DNA of 64,000 nt, from assembly GCF_900168205.1 (NCBI RefSeq), contig NZ_FUZE01000007.1, positions 124,001 to 188,000 on the forward strand, given 5' to 3'. The DNA comes from Chryseobacterium balustinum. GTDB taxonomy: Bacteria; Bacteroidota; Bacteroidia; Flavobacteriales; Weeksellaceae. Positions 43,462 to 52,785 of the stretch are shown piece after piece; positions within the stretch are counted from its first letter, which is position 1, and each line of letters begins with the position of its first letter. Under the pieces are notes generated by a model that saw only the letters and a program-made list of their open reading frames with translations, made no database searches and was not told where the DNA came from. Both the position numbers and the translations under genes were made by a program.

Positions 43462-44919
43462 ATGAAATCAAAATTAGCAATTTTGTCGCTTGCGATAGCG
43501 GTACCTTCGTGTGTGTTTGCACAAGATTCAATTAAGGTAAATAACAATGGAAAATATCCGAATACGTTTTCTTCAGGTTCTGCTAACGTACAGCCTTTTA
43601 CCCAATCTGCAAAGAGATTTAATGATTGGTCAATCTCATTCGGAGCAGGAGTTCCATTAATGCAATATGCAGATCTTACATCACTAAAGTTCGGTGAAGG
43701 AGCAGGAAAAAGTTTGGTAGGATACTCTGCTTATTTGAGTATTGATAAAGCCATTACTCACACATTCGGCTTGAAGTTACAATATGACCGTGGAGAAACT
43801 CGTCAGGGTGCATTTTATACTAGAGATGCAGCTCCAGCAAATGCATCTGCAAAAGGGCAGTATGGAGGAAGAACTCAGTATGATGCAATCTCAGTTCTAG
43901 GGGATATCAATTTCTCTAATCTTTTTAGAAGAGTGGATAATAAATCTCCATATAGATGGGCATTGCACGGATATGCTGGTGTAGGAACTATAGGATATAG
44001 AGCTTATTTAAAAGATGAGCAGGGACAACGTTTGGTAACAGATGTTACGCCAATTAAAGATGGTCTTTCGTTTTTTGCACAAGGTGGTGCTGGTTTGAAA
44101 TATAAACTCAACAGAAGATTGGATGTTGAAGGAAGAGTAATGTATATAGTTACTACAGATGATAGTTTTGATGGTGCAGACAGAGTGGTGAATAAGATTA
44201 AAGATAATAATTCGGATAATTTTATCAACGCTACCCTTGGTCTTTCATTAAAGTTAGGCAAACATGAATCCCACTTGATGTGGCACGATCCAATGCAGGA
44301 AATTTATTACAGAACTGATGTTTTAGAATCAAAAGTAAATGACCTTGAAGTTTGTAAAGCTGGTGATGCAGATAATGATGGAGTTTGTGATGACTGGGAC
44401 AGACAGCTTGATACTCCTGCAGGAGCAAGAGTTGACGGTTCAGGGGTTGCACTTGATGTTGATTTAGACGGAGTAATTGATCTTCTTGATAAGTGTGTAA
44501 CAGTTCCAGGTCCTGTAGAAAACAACGGTTGTCCGGTTGCTACTCAAGAAACTGGTGTTGTTGCAGAATCTGAAACTAAATTGGATGGAATTGAATTTGA
44601 TTTAAACTCAGATAAAATCTTATCAAACAATACTCCGATTTTGAATAATGCAGTAAGCTATATCAATTCTTCAAATGGATCTTACACTGTTGTTGGTGCT
44701 GCTGATGCAAGAGGAAGTGAAGCATACAACAAAAATCTATCCGAAAAAAGAGCAAATAATGTAAAGCATTATTTGATTAAAAACGGAGTAGAATCAAACA
44801 AGCTTGATGCACAAGGAAATGGAAAAACAGATTTGAAATATCCTGAATGTGACCCAGCTTCAAAATGTCCTGAATGGAAAAACAAAGCAAATAGAAGAGT
44901 GTATTTTAAAGCAAAATAA
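43462..44919 (+). CDS. OmpA-family outer-membrane protein with thrombospondin type-3 repeats
   Basis: A 485-residue outer-membrane anchor protein. Signal peptide MKSKLAILSLAIAVPSCVFAQ in overlapping parts, with an unusual Cys in its core. Residues about 45-280 form a beta-barrel ('WSISFGAGVPLMQYADL'). Then come Asp-rich calcium repeats (DADNDGVCDDWD, DVDLDGVIDLLDKC), and the C-terminal OmpA peptidoglycan-binding domain 'YTVVGAADARGSEAYNKNLSEKRANNV' in parts, ending near the wall. This structural gene is usually abundant in Flavobacteriia. Its leader has attenuator-like structure, and two terminators lie downstream. Confidence 0.9.
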   Translation: MKSKLAILSLAIAVPSCVFAQDSIKVNNNGKYPNTFSSGSANVQPFTQSAKRFNDWSISFGAGVPLMQYADLTSLKFGEGAGKSLVGYSAYLSIDKAITHTFGLKLQYDRGETRQGAFYTRDAAPANASAKGQYGGRTQYDAISVLGDINFSNLFRRVDNKSPYRWALHGYAGVGTIGYRAYLKDEQGQRLVTDVTPIKDGLSFFAQGGAGLKYKLNRRLDVEGRVMYIVTTDDSFDGADRVVNKIKDNNSDNFINATLGLSLKLGKHESHLMWHDPMQEIYYRTDVLESKVNDLEVCKAGDADNDGVCDDWDRQLDTPAGARVDGSGVALDVDLDGVIDLLDKCVTVPGPVENNGCPVATQETGVVAESETKLDGIEFDLNSDKILSNNTPILNNAVSYINSSNGSYTVVGAADARGSEAYNKNLSEKRANNVKHYLIKNGVESNKLDAQGNGKTDLKYPECDPASKCPEWKNKANRRVYFKAK

Positions 44920-44942
44920 AAATAATAACTTCTTTTTATCCG

Positions 44943-44972
44943 AGACTGTCATCCAATGGCAGTCTTTTTTTG
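44943..44972 (+). terminator. intrinsic terminator of the OmpA-family gene
   Basis: AGACTG pairs with CAGTCT, with an inner CAT/ATG and a T-run of seven. It closes the transcript 23 bp after the stop. Confidence 0.85.
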
Positions 44973-44996
44973 TGAAAATAATTTAGGTATTTTCTA

Positions 44997-45045
44997 AATA
45001 ATAAAAAAGCTCTTTTAATTTGATTAAGAAAGCTTTTTTATTATT
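44997..45045. terminator. bidirectional terminator-like hairpin
   Basis: AATAATAAAAAAGCT (44997-45011) is the perfect reverse complement of AGCTTTTTTATTATT (45031-45045). With A/T-rich flanks on both sides it can terminate from either direction and serves the YncE-like gene on the minus strand. Confidence 0.75.
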
Positions 45046-45070
45046 AAATAGTAGAGAATAGATCAATATT

Positions 45071-46090
45071 TTATTTGACCTCTCTTTTATAATAAGCTAA
45101 ACCAAAAGGATTGGTTCCGGCTGTAATCGTTGTACCTGCAGTTAAATTAGTTCCGCTAATTGTATAAGTTGATACAGCAGTTGCTGCACCGCCTGAATGA
45201 GTCACAAACATTTTGTTTCCGTCTTCATTTACCACAATATTATGGGGTGTAGCACTCAAGGCCATTAATGGCATTCCGTCTTGCATTCCTGTTGTAGCAT
45301 TTATTGAATATAATTGTTGTCCGGTTATATTGGTTACAAAAACGGTATTGTTATCTGGAGAAGGAAATATACCGTGCGCACCAGTAAATGCATTGTTAGA
45401 AATTACACTCAGATTACTGCCATTCAAAGCATATACTTGACCAGACTGACAGGCAACAAACAATTTGTTACTAGTAGGTAAATGGTATAAATGTGGATCT
45501 TTCCCTACGCTTGCTTCACCTGTTTTTGAATAGTCTGAAGTAGAATACATATAAACCTTATCAGGCATTGCTGCGTCAGCATTAAACACTGAAACATATG
45601 CTTTTGTTGCATCTTTGCTTAGAAATACATCATGCGGCTTCATCCCAACATTAATTGTTTTAACGACCGTATTCGTATTCAGATCAATTACAGAAATAGT
45701 ATTATCAATATCGTTACTTACCCATAATTGTTTTCCTAAACCATCTGCCCACATATGGAAAACCCCATTTCCAACGGTTATAGAACTTTCAACTGCTTTT
45801 GTTTGAGGATTGATGATATGGATTTTCTTTCCTGCTCTGTCTCCAACAAATATCTTGTCTTTAGTAGGAACGTACACTACGTACATCGGCTCAGAACCTG
45901 AGATTGCAAGCATACTGACTTGGTTAGAAGTGGCATCAATAAAGCTTATACTTCCTGCACCTCTGTTTGCTACCACTACTTTTTCTTCGTAGACTTTGGG
46001 AGAATCAATATAGTGATAATCATCACTGCTGCAGCTTGTGAATAAAGTAGCCAATAAAGCCACTTGTAGACCGAAAATTAAATTTTTCAT
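45071..46090 (-). CDS. YncE-like beta-propeller surface lipoprotein
   Basis: A 339-residue lipoprotein: signal MKNLIFGLQVALLATLFTSC with Cys20, then 'SSDDYHYIDSP'. The body is a chain of about seven YVTN-type blades ('VVVANRGAGSISFIDATSNQV', 'LWVSNDIDNTISVIDLNTNTVVKTINVG', 'VFVTNITGQQLYSINATTG'), as in YncE and nitrous-oxide-reductase-like propellers. In relatives the protein binds DNA, metal complexes or partner proteins; none can be chosen. It is a single gene with a terminator 26 bp after its stop. Confidence 0.85.
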   Translation of the reverse strand: MKNLIFGLQVALLATLFTSCSSDDYHYIDSPKVYEEKVVVANRGAGSISFIDATSNQVSMLAISGSEPMYVVYVPTKDKIFVGDRAGKKIHIINPQTKAVESSITVGNGVFHMWADGLGKQLWVSNDIDNTISVIDLNTNTVVKTINVGMKPHDVFLSKDATKAYVSVFNADAAMPDKVYMYSTSDYSKTGEASVGKDPHLYHLPTSNKLFVACQSGQVYALNGSNLSVISNNAFTGAHGIFPSPDNNTVFVTNITGQQLYSINATTGMQDGMPLMALSATPHNIVVNEDGNKMFVTHSGGAATAVSTYTISGTNLTAGTTITAGTNPFGLAYYKREVK

Positions 46091-46456
46091 TTGTATGTTT
46101 TTTAAAGTTAAAAAAATAGAATTATGCTTTTATGCATTGATTAATTATCACCAATCATGATGCATTATTTTGCTATAGAATCAAAGACCGGTAAAAGTCT
46201 TCTGTTTGGTATTTTTTTAAACTAAAAGACGTAAGCCTTTCTACTAATCTACAACAATTAAACGGAATGAGCTAATTTTCAACGATATAAATGATGCTGT
46301 AATTCTTTATTTATAGTTTTTAAAGCCGTTATCCGCCGATGTAACAATTCTTATAAACCTATTTTTATTGAAGTTTAAATCTAAATATTCAGCTTTACTT
46401 AACCGAAAGTTTTTATAAAGACAAAAATTATTTGAACAACAACTCAATTTTAGTTA
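46091..46456. other. intergenic region between YncE-like and sigma-54 activator genes
   Basis: About 365 bp between divergent genes. It must contain both promoters. I see no ORF and no hairpin with a T-run. No -24/-12 element was found here, so the activator gene is probably not itself sigma-54 dependent. Confidence 0.35.
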
Positions 46457-46464
46457 TAATTTTG
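46457..46464 (+). promoter_or_regulatory. -7 promoter element of the sigma-54 activator gene
   Basis: TAATTTTG matches TAnnTTTG, about 20 nt before the TTG start at 46484. A TTTG lies at 46431-46434, 22 bp upstream, as the possible -33 element. Confidence 0.5.
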
Positions 46465-46483
46465 AAGTTTAAAATTTCCACGA

Positions 46484-47836
46484 TTGAATACTATTTTAAT
46501 TATCGATGATGAAGCCAAAATAAGATCGCTTCTGTCACGCATCATCAGTCTTGAAGGCTTTGAAGTTTTTGAAGCAAGCAATCTGAAAAGCGGGTTAAAG
46601 AAACTTGAAACTTCAGAGATTGATATTGTGATTTGCGATGTTAAGTTGCCTGACGGAAATGGGGTAGAGTTTTCCCGAATTGTAAAAGAAAAGTTTGCTA
46701 CGGTAGAAATCATTCTTTTAACAGCATTTGGAAACATTCCGGATGGAGTTCTTGCCATCAAAAATGGCGCTTTCGATTATATTACAAAAGGAGACGACAA
46801 TACCCGGATTCTTCCGTTGATTTATAAAGCCGCAGAAAAAGTAGCACTTAACAAACGCGTTCTGCATCTGGAAAAACAGCTCAACAGAAAACAGTCTTTC
46901 GACAGCATTATAGGGAAGTCATCAAATATTACAACCGTGGTAGATTCTGCAAGAAAAGTTGCCAATACAGATGCTACCGTTCTTTTGACAGGCGAAACAG
47001 GTACAGGAAAAGAGGTTTTTGCGCAGGCTATTCATCATGCAAGCAAAAGAAATAAAAATAATTTCATTGCGATCAACTGTTCGGCTTTTGGAAAAGATTT
47101 GCTTGAAAACGAATTGTTTGGTCACAAAGCAGGTGCTTTTACAGGTGCAATGAAAGACAGTAAAGGTATTTTCGAAGAAGCCAATCAGGGAACTGTTTTT
47201 CTGGACGAAATAGGAGAAATGCCGTTAGATCTGCAGGCAAAACTATTACGTGTTCTGGAATCTGGTGAATTCCTTAAAGTAGGAGACAGTAAACCCACTA
47301 AAACCGATGTCAGAATCATTGCAGCAACCAACCGAGATCTGGAAACAGAAATTGAAAAAGGAAACTTCCGTGAAGATTTATATTACAGAATTAATATTTT
47401 TCAAATAAAACTTCCTTCACTGCGAGAAAGAGTTACAGATATTGAATTATTGGTTAATTTTTTCCTGAAAAGTTTTTCGCTTAAAACAGGGAAAAACATT
47501 ATTTCAGTGTCGCCGGATTATTTAAAAGCATTAAAAAATCATCCCTGGAAAGGAAATATTCGTGAGCTTCGAAACGTCATTGAACGAAGCGTTATTCTTA
47601 CAGATTCCTCTGAATTAGGAATAGAAAGCCTTCCCATAGATATTTCGGTGTACAGCAGTGAAAAAGATTCTGCACAAACAAAAATAATGTCGGCGTTTTC
47701 TATCGCAAGTGCCGAGAAAATGCAGATACAGAAAGTTCTCAATCATACCAAAGGCAATAAAGCCGAAGCTGCCCGATTACTCGAAATTGGTATTGCAACC
47801 TTGTACAGAAAGGTTGAAGAGTACAAAATTTTGTAG
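46484..47836 (+). CDS. NtrC-type sigma-54-dependent response regulator, likely regulator of kdp
   Basis: A 450-residue activator of RNA polymerase sigma-54. It starts at TTG (MNTILIIDDEAKIRSLL). The receiver has phosphoacceptor Asp52 (VICDVKLPDGNG) and Lys in 'FDYITKGDDN'. The AAA+ domain shows Walker A GETGTGKE (170-177), GAFTGA (217-222, sigma-54 contact) and 'GTVFLDEIGEMPLDLQAKLLRVLE' as Walker B. A Fis-type helix-turn-helix closes it (about 410-450, 'HTKGNKAEAARLLEIGIATLYRKV'). A kdp operon with a KdpD-like sensor and a separate kinase follows, and no OmpR-type KdpE is present, so this protein likely takes the KdpE role. It may also act on the sigma-54 promoter at 60054. Confidence 0.9.
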   Translation: MNTILIIDDEAKIRSLLSRIISLEGFEVFEASNLKSGLKKLETSEIDIVICDVKLPDGNGVEFSRIVKEKFATVEIILLTAFGNIPDGVLAIKNGAFDYITKGDDNTRILPLIYKAAEKVALNKRVLHLEKQLNRKQSFDSIIGKSSNITTVVDSARKVANTDATVLLTGETGTGKEVFAQAIHHASKRNKNNFIAINCSAFGKDLLENELFGHKAGAFTGAMKDSKGIFEEANQGTVFLDEIGEMPLDLQAKLLRVLESGEFLKVGDSKPTKTDVRIIAATNRDLETEIEKGNFREDLYYRINIFQIKLPSLRERVTDIELLVNFFLKSFSLKTGKNIISVSPDYLKALKNHPWKGNIRELRNVIERSVILTDSSELGIESLPIDISVYSSEKDSAQTKIMSAFSIASAEKMQIQKVLNHTKGNKAEAARLLEIGIATLYRKVEEYKIL

Positions 47837-47859
47837 AAAATACTTCCATTCTGATAACG

Positions 47860-47886
47860 ACCCTATCATTTTGATAGGGTTTTTTG
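47860..47886 (+). terminator. intrinsic terminator of the sigma-54 activator gene
   Basis: ACCCTATCA pairs perfectly with TGATAGGGT around TTT, followed by TTTTTG. It separates the activator transcript from the kdp operon. Confidence 0.85.
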
Positions 47887-47995
47887 TGTTTTAGAATGTT
47901 GCTTATTCTGTCTAATTAACTGTTTATTATACAGTTATGTATTTATTTTTTTGAAAGGAACAAATCTTGGCATAAGTACTCAAAACAATCTAAAA

Positions 47996-48355
47996 ATGAA
48001 TCATACAGATGCCGTAAGAGAAATCGTAAAAGTAATTCCTGAATCTCAGGAAGAATTTGAAGAGTCTTACAAAACAAAAACACCGTTTATGGTGATCAGT
48101 GTTTTCACCAAACAAATAAAAAAGCTGATAAAAGATCACGATCAGAAAATTCTGATGAAATCGATTACCAAGATGAATCTGTTTTACAGCAAAGGTGATC
48201 GGGCATTAAAAAACGCTATCGAAAATATTTTTGTTTATTCTTTAGACAGTCTTACATTTTGCTGTGAACCATCCTACAAAGATTTGATTTTCGCAAAAAT
48301 GTCACCAAGTCTGCAAAACAATTACTTGCGCCAAGTATATAAATCAGGAATTTAA
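47996..48355 (+). CDS. small cytosolic protein linked to kdp genes (DUF7674-like)
   Basis: A 119-residue protein from ATG 47996 (MNHTDAVREIVKVIPE); the frame is open for 15 further codons upstream, but without a good start. It is all-helical, with 'FTKQIKKLIKDHDQKILMKSITKMNLFYSKGDRALKNAIENIFVYSLDSL' in overlapping pieces. It resembles short Bacteroidota proteins that carry the DUF7674 label, though I am not certain. Its position before kdpF and the structural genes, on the same strand, suggests a role in potassium control. An intact promoter was not found; a lone TTGGCAT at 47967 lacks the -12 GC. Confidence 0.6.
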   Translation: MNHTDAVREIVKVIPESQEEFEESYKTKTPFMVISVFTKQIKKLIKDHDQKILMKSITKMNLFYSKGDRALKNAIENIFVYSLDSLTFCCEPSYKDLIFAKMSPSLQNNYLRQVYKSGI

Positions 48356-48379
48356 AAAATTAAAAGAAATGAAATCGCC

Positions 48380-48478
48380 ATGATTTGGAAATATAAACTT
48401 GTATTGAAGATTCACCGATTGCATTACTTGTCCCGACTATTCGGGATGACCTTAAAAAACAATAAAATCTACATATGA
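48380..48478 (+). CDS. possible tiny ORF, 32 residues, overlapping the next start
   Basis: ATG 48380 to TGA 48478 encodes a basic 32-residue peptide (MIWKYKLVLKIHRLHYLSRL then more). Its TGA overlaps the ATG of the next tiny ORF as ATGA, the usual sign of coupling. Against it, the ORF passes through a perfect inverted repeat (48431-48446). It is included with low confidence. Confidence 0.25.
   Translation: MIWKYKLVLKIHRLHYLSRLFGMTLKNNKIYI
48431..48446. repeat. short perfect palindrome TCCCGA-CTAT-TCGGGA
   Basis: Six paired bases around a 4-nt loop in the region between the DUF7674-like gene and the tiny membrane ORFs. It is GC-rich compared with its flanks and has no T-run, so it is not a standard terminator. 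It may be a dispersed palindromic element or an mRNA processing site. Confidence 0.5.
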
Positions 48479-48615
48479 AATCAAAAATCAGAAAAATAGG
48501 AGACTGGAAACTCTTAAAGTCTACCCGCGAAAAACATAATTTGGAAGTAATCACGATCAATATTGCCGTAATTCTTGGGGTTTTTGTGGCTGCTGCAATT
48601 CTTCAGGTTAATTAA
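48475..48615 (+). CDS. tiny membrane protein, 46 residues, kdp-associated
   Basis: The protein begins MKSKIRKIGDWKLLKSTREK, a basic amphipathic head, and then has a single membrane span 'EVITINIAVILGVFVAAAIL' with the tail QVN. It is the first of three tiny membrane ORFs in tandem before kdpA, each with one span. It is not KdpF by sequence. A regulatory or assembly role in the Kdp complex is an inference from position only. Confidence 0.55.
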   Translation: MKSKIRKIGDWKLLKSTREKHNLEVITINIAVILGVFVAAAILQVN

Positions 48616-48626
48616 AATTAAATAAA

Positions 48627-48710
48627 ATGATAACAATTATTCTATTAATCACGGCAGTTGTGCTATTCGTTTTGTTTTACCGTCTCGTTGAATATTTCGA
48701 TACAATTTAA
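48627..48710 (+). CDS. tiny membrane protein, 27 residues, kdp-associated
   Basis: A 27-residue peptide almost all of which is one membrane span: MITIILLITAVVLFVLFYR, ending LVEYFDTI. It begins 11 bp after the previous ORF stop and 11 bp before the KdpF-like ORF. It is as short as KdpF but lacks the closing PEKF; it could be a duplicated or diverged KdpF. Confidence 0.55.
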   Translation: MITIILLITAVVLFVLFYRLVEYFDTI

Positions 48711-48721
48711 ATTTAAAAAAA

Positions 48722-48799
48722 ATGACCATACTATTTCTTATTTCAATAGCCATATTTATTTATATCTGCTATGTGCTTGTAAAACCTGAAAAATTTTAA
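48722..48799 (+). CDS. kdpF: KdpF-like subunit of the potassium-transporting ATPase
   Basis: A 25-residue single-span peptide, MTILFLISIAIFIYICYVLV, ending KPEKF. The YxLxKPEkF ending is the KdpF signature. In E. coli KdpF is a 29-residue peptide that stabilises the KdpABC complex and occupies a position before kdpA. Here one further tiny ORF lies between it and kdpA. Confidence 0.75.
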   Translation: MTILFLISIAIFIYICYVLVKPEKF

Positions 48800-48817
48800 A
48801 AATAATTTAATAAGCAA

Positions 48818-48937
48818 ATGAACCGTAAGATTATACATCAGATAAAAGAGTGGGGAATCATGATTTTTTGGATCAGCTTCGTCATTGCTTTTTTATACCT
48901 GGTGATTACCGTAAAAGAATTTGCATTAATTCATTAA
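48818..48937 (+). CDS. tiny membrane protein, 39 residues, kdp-associated
   Basis: A 39-residue peptide with a short basic head (MNRKIIHQIKEWG) and one span 'IMIFWISFVIAFLYLVITV', ending KEFALIH. It lies between the KdpF-like ORF and kdpA, ending 7 bp before the kdpA ATG, so it should be translated with the complex. I know no family for it. Confidence 0.55.
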   Translation: MNRKIIHQIKEWGIMIFWISFVIAFLYLVITVKEFALIH

Positions 48938-48944
48938 ACAACCT

Positions 48945-50633
48945 ATGAACACTGAAATTTTAGGCGTTGTAGCAATGTTTTTAATAACATTACTATTAGC
49001 GATACCTTTTGGAAAATATATTTCAAAAGTCTATACAGGAGAAAAAACATTTCTTGATCCTGTTTTCAAGCCTGTAGAAAGGTTTTTCTACAAAACATCA
49101 GGAATTAATCCTGAAAATGAAATGAACTGGAAGCAGCATTTAACAGCACTTTTAACCATCAATTTCCTATGGTTTTTTATGAGTATGTTGATTTTAATGA
49201 ATATGAGTTGGCTTCCGCTCAATCCCGACGGAAATCCCGACATGTCGCCGGATTTAGCTTTTAATACAACCATTTCTTTCTTAGTCAACTGTAATTTGCA
49301 GCATTATTCAGGCGAAACCGGAATGAGTTACCTAGGACAGATCTGGTTAATGTTTCTTCAATTTGTTTCCGCAGCAACAGGAATGGCCGCATCCATTGTT
49401 ATTTTTAAAGCTTTCAGAGAAAAATCTACTGAAAAGCTCGGAAATTTCTATGAATATTTCCTTAAATCAACAACCAGAATTTTACTACCCCTTTCATTTT
49501 TAATGGGTGCAGTAATGGTTTTTCAAGGAATGCCGATGACTTTCAACGGGAAAGATAAAATGATTACGCTCGAAGGTAAAAATGTAGAAGTTTCTACAGG
49601 ACCGGTTGCAGCATTTGTTCCTATCAAACATGTGGGAACCAATGGCGGAGGTTTTTTTGGAGCTAATGGAGCTCATCCTTTAGAAAACCCCACTTACTTT
49701 ACCAATATGGTTGAGATGTTTGCCCAATTTATCATTCCAATGGCGATGGTTTTTGCATTCGGACATTTTATCCGCAGAAAGAAATTCGGATATATGATTT
49801 TTGGAGTCATGACCGTAGGATTTCTATTGCTCGCTGTACCAACAGTTATCATGGAGATGAATGGTAATCCTGCAATCAGCCAGATGGGGATTGACCAGTC
49901 ATTAGGCGCAATGGAAGGTAAAGAAATTCGTTTCGGATCGGCTGCTTCAGGTTTTTGGAGTATTGTAACTACGGTTATTTCTACAGGATCTATTAATTCA
50001 ATGCATGACAGCGCAATGCCGCTTTCAGGAATGACCCAAATGCTTGCAATGATGGTGAATGCTTTCTACGGAGGTGATGGCGCAGGTATTCTGAATATAT
50101 TTATCTATATCATTCTTGCGGTATTCATCAGCGGATTGATGGTTGGTCGTACTCCTGAATTTATGGGTAAAAAAATTGAAGCCCGTGAAATGAAAATTGC
50201 AATGATTGTAGCATTATTTCATCCATTTTTAATTCTTGTTGGAACTGCAATCGCCACTTATTTTCCGGAAGTCGGAACTTCTACACTCAACAATCCAGGA
50301 TTCCACGGTTTCAGCGAAGTATTGTATGAATATACATCTTCTGCAGCCAATAACGGAAGTGGTTTTGAAGGTTTAGGCGATAACAATCTTTTTTGGAATA
50401 TTTCGACAGGAATTGTCTTATTGCTCGGTCGTTTTTTACCTATTATTGGCCCTGTAGCAATTGCAGGATTATTAGCTCAGAAAAAATATATTCCGGAAGG
50501 TGAAGGAACTTTAAAAACAGATACTTCAACATTTGGACTCATGACTTTTGCCGTGATTGCCATTATTGCAGCCCTGTCTTTCTTCCCAGCATTGGCTTTA
50601 GGACCGATTGCAGAATATTTTTCGATGAAATAA
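48945..50633 (+). CDS. kdpA: potassium-transporting ATPase, channel subunit A
   Basis: The 562-residue ion-conducting subunit of the high-affinity K+ pump, about the family's usual length. It has ten or so membrane spans and SKT-like selectivity filter segments. These include '[18 protein letters not shown]', '[20 protein letters not shown]' and '[18 protein letters not shown]', all highly conserved KdpA loops. The ATG at 48945 is 7 bp after the preceding tiny ORF. With KdpB, KdpC and KdpF it forms the inner-membrane KdpFABC complex, usually made under potassium limitation. Confidence 0.95.
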   Translation: MNTEILGVVAMFLITLLLAIPFGKYISKVYTGEKTFLDPVFKPVERFFYKTSGINPENEMNWKQHLTALLTINFLWFFMSMLILMNMSWLPLNPDGNPDMSPDLAFNTTISFLVNCNLQHYSGETGMSYLGQIWLMFLQFVSAATGMAASIVIFKAFREKSTEKLGNFYEYFLKSTTRILLPLSFLMGAVMVFQGMPMTFNGKDKMITLEGKNVEVSTGPVAAFVPIKHVGTNGGGFFGANGAHPLENPTYFTNMVEMFAQFIIPMAMVFAFGHFIRRKKFGYMIFGVMTVGFLLLAVPTVIMEMNGNPAISQMGIDQSLGAMEGKEIRFGSAASGFWSIVTTVISTGSINSMHDSAMPLSGMTQMLAMMVNAFYGGDGAGILNIFIYIILAVFISGLMVGRTPEFMGKKIEAREMKIAMIVALFHPFLILVGTAIATYFPEVGTSTLNNPGFHGFSEVLYEYTSSAANNGSGFEGLGDNNLFWNISTGIVLLLGRFLPIIGPVAIAGLLAQKKYIPEGEGTLKTDTSTFGLMTFAVIAIIAALSFFPALALGPIAEYFSMK

Positions 50634-50667
50634 AATTCAGATAAAATTTAAAATAACAGAAATTAAA

Positions 50668-52677
50668 ATGACTCAAAATAAATCTTTGTTTCAAAAAGAA
50701 TTGGTTCAGGAAGCACTGAAACAGTCTTTTGTGAAGCTGAATCCTAAACTGATGTTTAAAAATCCTGTCATGTTTCTCGTATGGCTTGGTACATTGGTGA
50801 TGTTCTTTGTAAGCATCTGGACTTTGACAGGAGAGAAATCTCAGGGAAGCTTTGCATATAATTTTACGGTTTTCATCATTCTTTTACTCACCGTTTTGTT
50901 CGGGAACTTTGCTGAAGCAATTGCCGAAGCAAGAGGAAAAGCTCAGGCAGACAGTCTTCGTAAAACCAGAGAGGAAACGCCTGCAAAACTGCAAAATGGA
51001 GAAACAATTTCCTCCTCTAAATTACAGAAAGGTGATGTTTTTGTTTGTGAAGCCGGAGATATTATTCCTTCAGACGGAGAAATCATTGAAGGTCTTGCCA
51101 CAATAGATGAAAGTGCGATTACCGGCGAATCTGCTCCCGTAATCCGTGAATCGGGTGGTGATAAAAGTTCTGTAACTGGAGGGACAAAAGTTTTGTCTGA
51201 TAGAATTGTTGTACAGGTAACTACACAGCCGGGAGAAAGCTTTTTAGATAAGATGATTGCTTTGGTAGAAGGTGCTTCAAGACAGAAAACGCCGAACGAA
51301 ATTGCTTTAACCATTTTACTGGCAGGTTTTACATTAGTTTTTATCATCGTTTGCGTGACTTTAAAACCGTTTGCAGATTATTCTGATGTCACGATTACCA
51401 TTGCATCATTTATCTCACTTTTTGTGTGTCTGATTCCTACTACAATTGGCGGATTATTATCTGCGATCGGTATTGCCGGAATGGATAGAGCATTACGAGC
51501 TAATGTGATCACAAAAAGTGGTAGAGCAGTAGAAACAGCCGGAGATATCGACGTTTTACTTTTAGATAAAACCGGGACAATTACCATCGGAAACCGTAAA
51601 GCAACAAGTTTTTATCCTGCTAACCAAGTTGATGAAATACAATTGATAAAAGCAGCGGTTTTAAGTTCAATGGCAGATGAAACTCCGGAAGGAAAATCAA
51701 TCATTGAGCTGGCTGGAATTAATCCTTTAACATATCAAATTAATAATCCTAAATACATCAAATTTACGGCAGAAACCAGAAGCTCAGGAATTGATTATGA
51801 TGAAACCCGCATTAGAAAAGGAGCAACAGATGCTATCAGAAAAATATCTGAAGCGGCTGGAAATACTTTTCCGCAGGAAATTGATTTAAAGGTTAAAGAA
51901 ATTTCTCAAAATGGAGGAACACCTTTGGTAGTTTCAGAAAATGAAAAAGTTTTGGGAGTTATTGAACTTCAGGATATCATCAAACCCGGAATCAGCGAGC
52001 GTTTTGATCGTCTAAGAAAAATGGGTATTAAAACCGTTATGGTTACCGGAGATAATCCGCTTACTGCAAAATTTATTGCCGAAAAAGCAGGAGTTGATGA
52101 TTTTATCGCAGAAGCAAAACCTGAAGATAAAATGAATTACATCAAAAAAGAACAAACTGAAGGTCGCCTGGTTGCCATGATGGGAGACGGTACCAATGAT
52201 GCTCCCGCTTTAGCTCAAGCAGATGTGGGTGTTGCAATGAACAGTGGAACTCAGGCTGCAAAAGAAGCCGGAAATATGGTCGATCTTGATAACGATCCTA
52301 CAAAATTAATTGAAGTTGTAGAAATTGGAAAACAATTGCTGATGACAAGAGGAACATTGACGACATTCAGTATTGCTAATGATGTTGCCAAATATTTTGC
52401 GATTATTCCTGCGTTGTTTATTACAGCAATTCCAGCGTTGCAAGGTTTAAATATTATGAATCTTCACAGTCCGGAAAGTGCAATTTTGTCTGCGGTCATT
52501 TTCAACGCGATTATTATTCCGATATTGATTCCATTGGCATTGAAAGGGGTAGCCTACAAACCAATCGGCGCATCGGCTTTGTTGAGACGTAATCTATTCA
52601 TCTTCGGATTGGGTGGTGTGGTAATTCCATTTATCGGTATTAAAATCATAGACCTTATCGTTTCTTTATTTTTCTAA
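50668..52677 (+). CDS. kdpB: potassium-transporting P-type ATPase, subunit B
   Basis: The 669-residue catalytic subunit. The actuator loop motif [10 protein letters not shown] (152-161) and the phosphorylation site [13 protein letters not shown] with Asp300 are present. '[29 protein letters not shown]' in pieces closes the P domain, and several membrane spans follow. It hydrolyses ATP to drive K+ uptake through KdpA. The Ser in TGES corresponds to the inhibitory phosphoserine site known in E. coli KdpB (Ser162). The gene begins 34 bp after kdpA and ends 108 bp before kdpC, in the same frame as kdpC. Confidence 0.96.
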   Translation: MTQNKSLFQKELVQEALKQSFVKLNPKLMFKNPVMFLVWLGTLVMFFVSIWTLTGEKSQGSFAYNFTVFIILLLTVLFGNFAEAIAEARGKAQADSLRKTREETPAKLQNGETISSSKLQKGDVFVCEAGDIIPSDGEIIEGLATIDESAITGESAPVIRESGGDKSSVTGGTKVLSDRIVVQVTTQPGESFLDKMIALVEGASRQKTPNEIALTILLAGFTLVFIIVCVTLKPFADYSDVTITIASFISLFVCLIPTTIGGLLSAIGIAGMDRALRANVITKSGRAVETAGDIDVLLLDKTGTITIGNRKATSFYPANQVDEIQLIKAAVLSSMADETPEGKSIIELAGINPLTYQINNPKYIKFTAETRSSGIDYDETRIRKGATDAIRKISEAAGNTFPQEIDLKVKEISQNGGTPLVVSENEKVLGVIELQDIIKPGISERFDRLRKMGIKTVMVTGDNPLTAKFIAEKAGVDDFIAEAKPEDKMNYIKKEQTEGRLVAMMGDGTNDAPALAQADVGVAMNSGTQAAKEAGNMVDLDNDPTKLIEVVEIGKQLLMTRGTLTTFSIANDVAKYFAIIPALFITAIPALQGLNIMNLHSPESAILSAVIFNAIIIPILIPLALKGVAYKPIGASALLRRNLFIFGLGGVVIPFIGIKIIDLIVSLFF

Positions 52678-52785
52678 ATATCTAACTGGCTTGGCAAGGA
52701 GAAGCTTTATTATCTTATCATACTTTTCGTCCTTTTAACGATCTCATTTCTTCTTGCCATTTGCCTTTCATTAAATTATTACAAA
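52678..52785 (+). other. in-frame hydrophobic open stretch between kdpB and kdpC
   Basis: These 36 codons follow the TAA of kdpB and run into the kdpC ATG without a stop, in the frame shared by both genes. The translated text is membrane-span-like: KEKLYYLIILFVLLTISF, then LLAICLSLNYYK. There is no ATG, GTG or TTG in frame, so as it stands it is not a normal gene. It may be a decayed tiny ORF, an N-terminal extension from a rare start, or chance. Confidence 0.35.

Noticed and set aside
47967..47983. TTGGCAT ... possible sigma-54 promoter for the kdp operon
   Set aside because: The -24 half is good, but the bases ten positions after GG are CA and not GC, so the -12 element is missing. Not called as a promoter.
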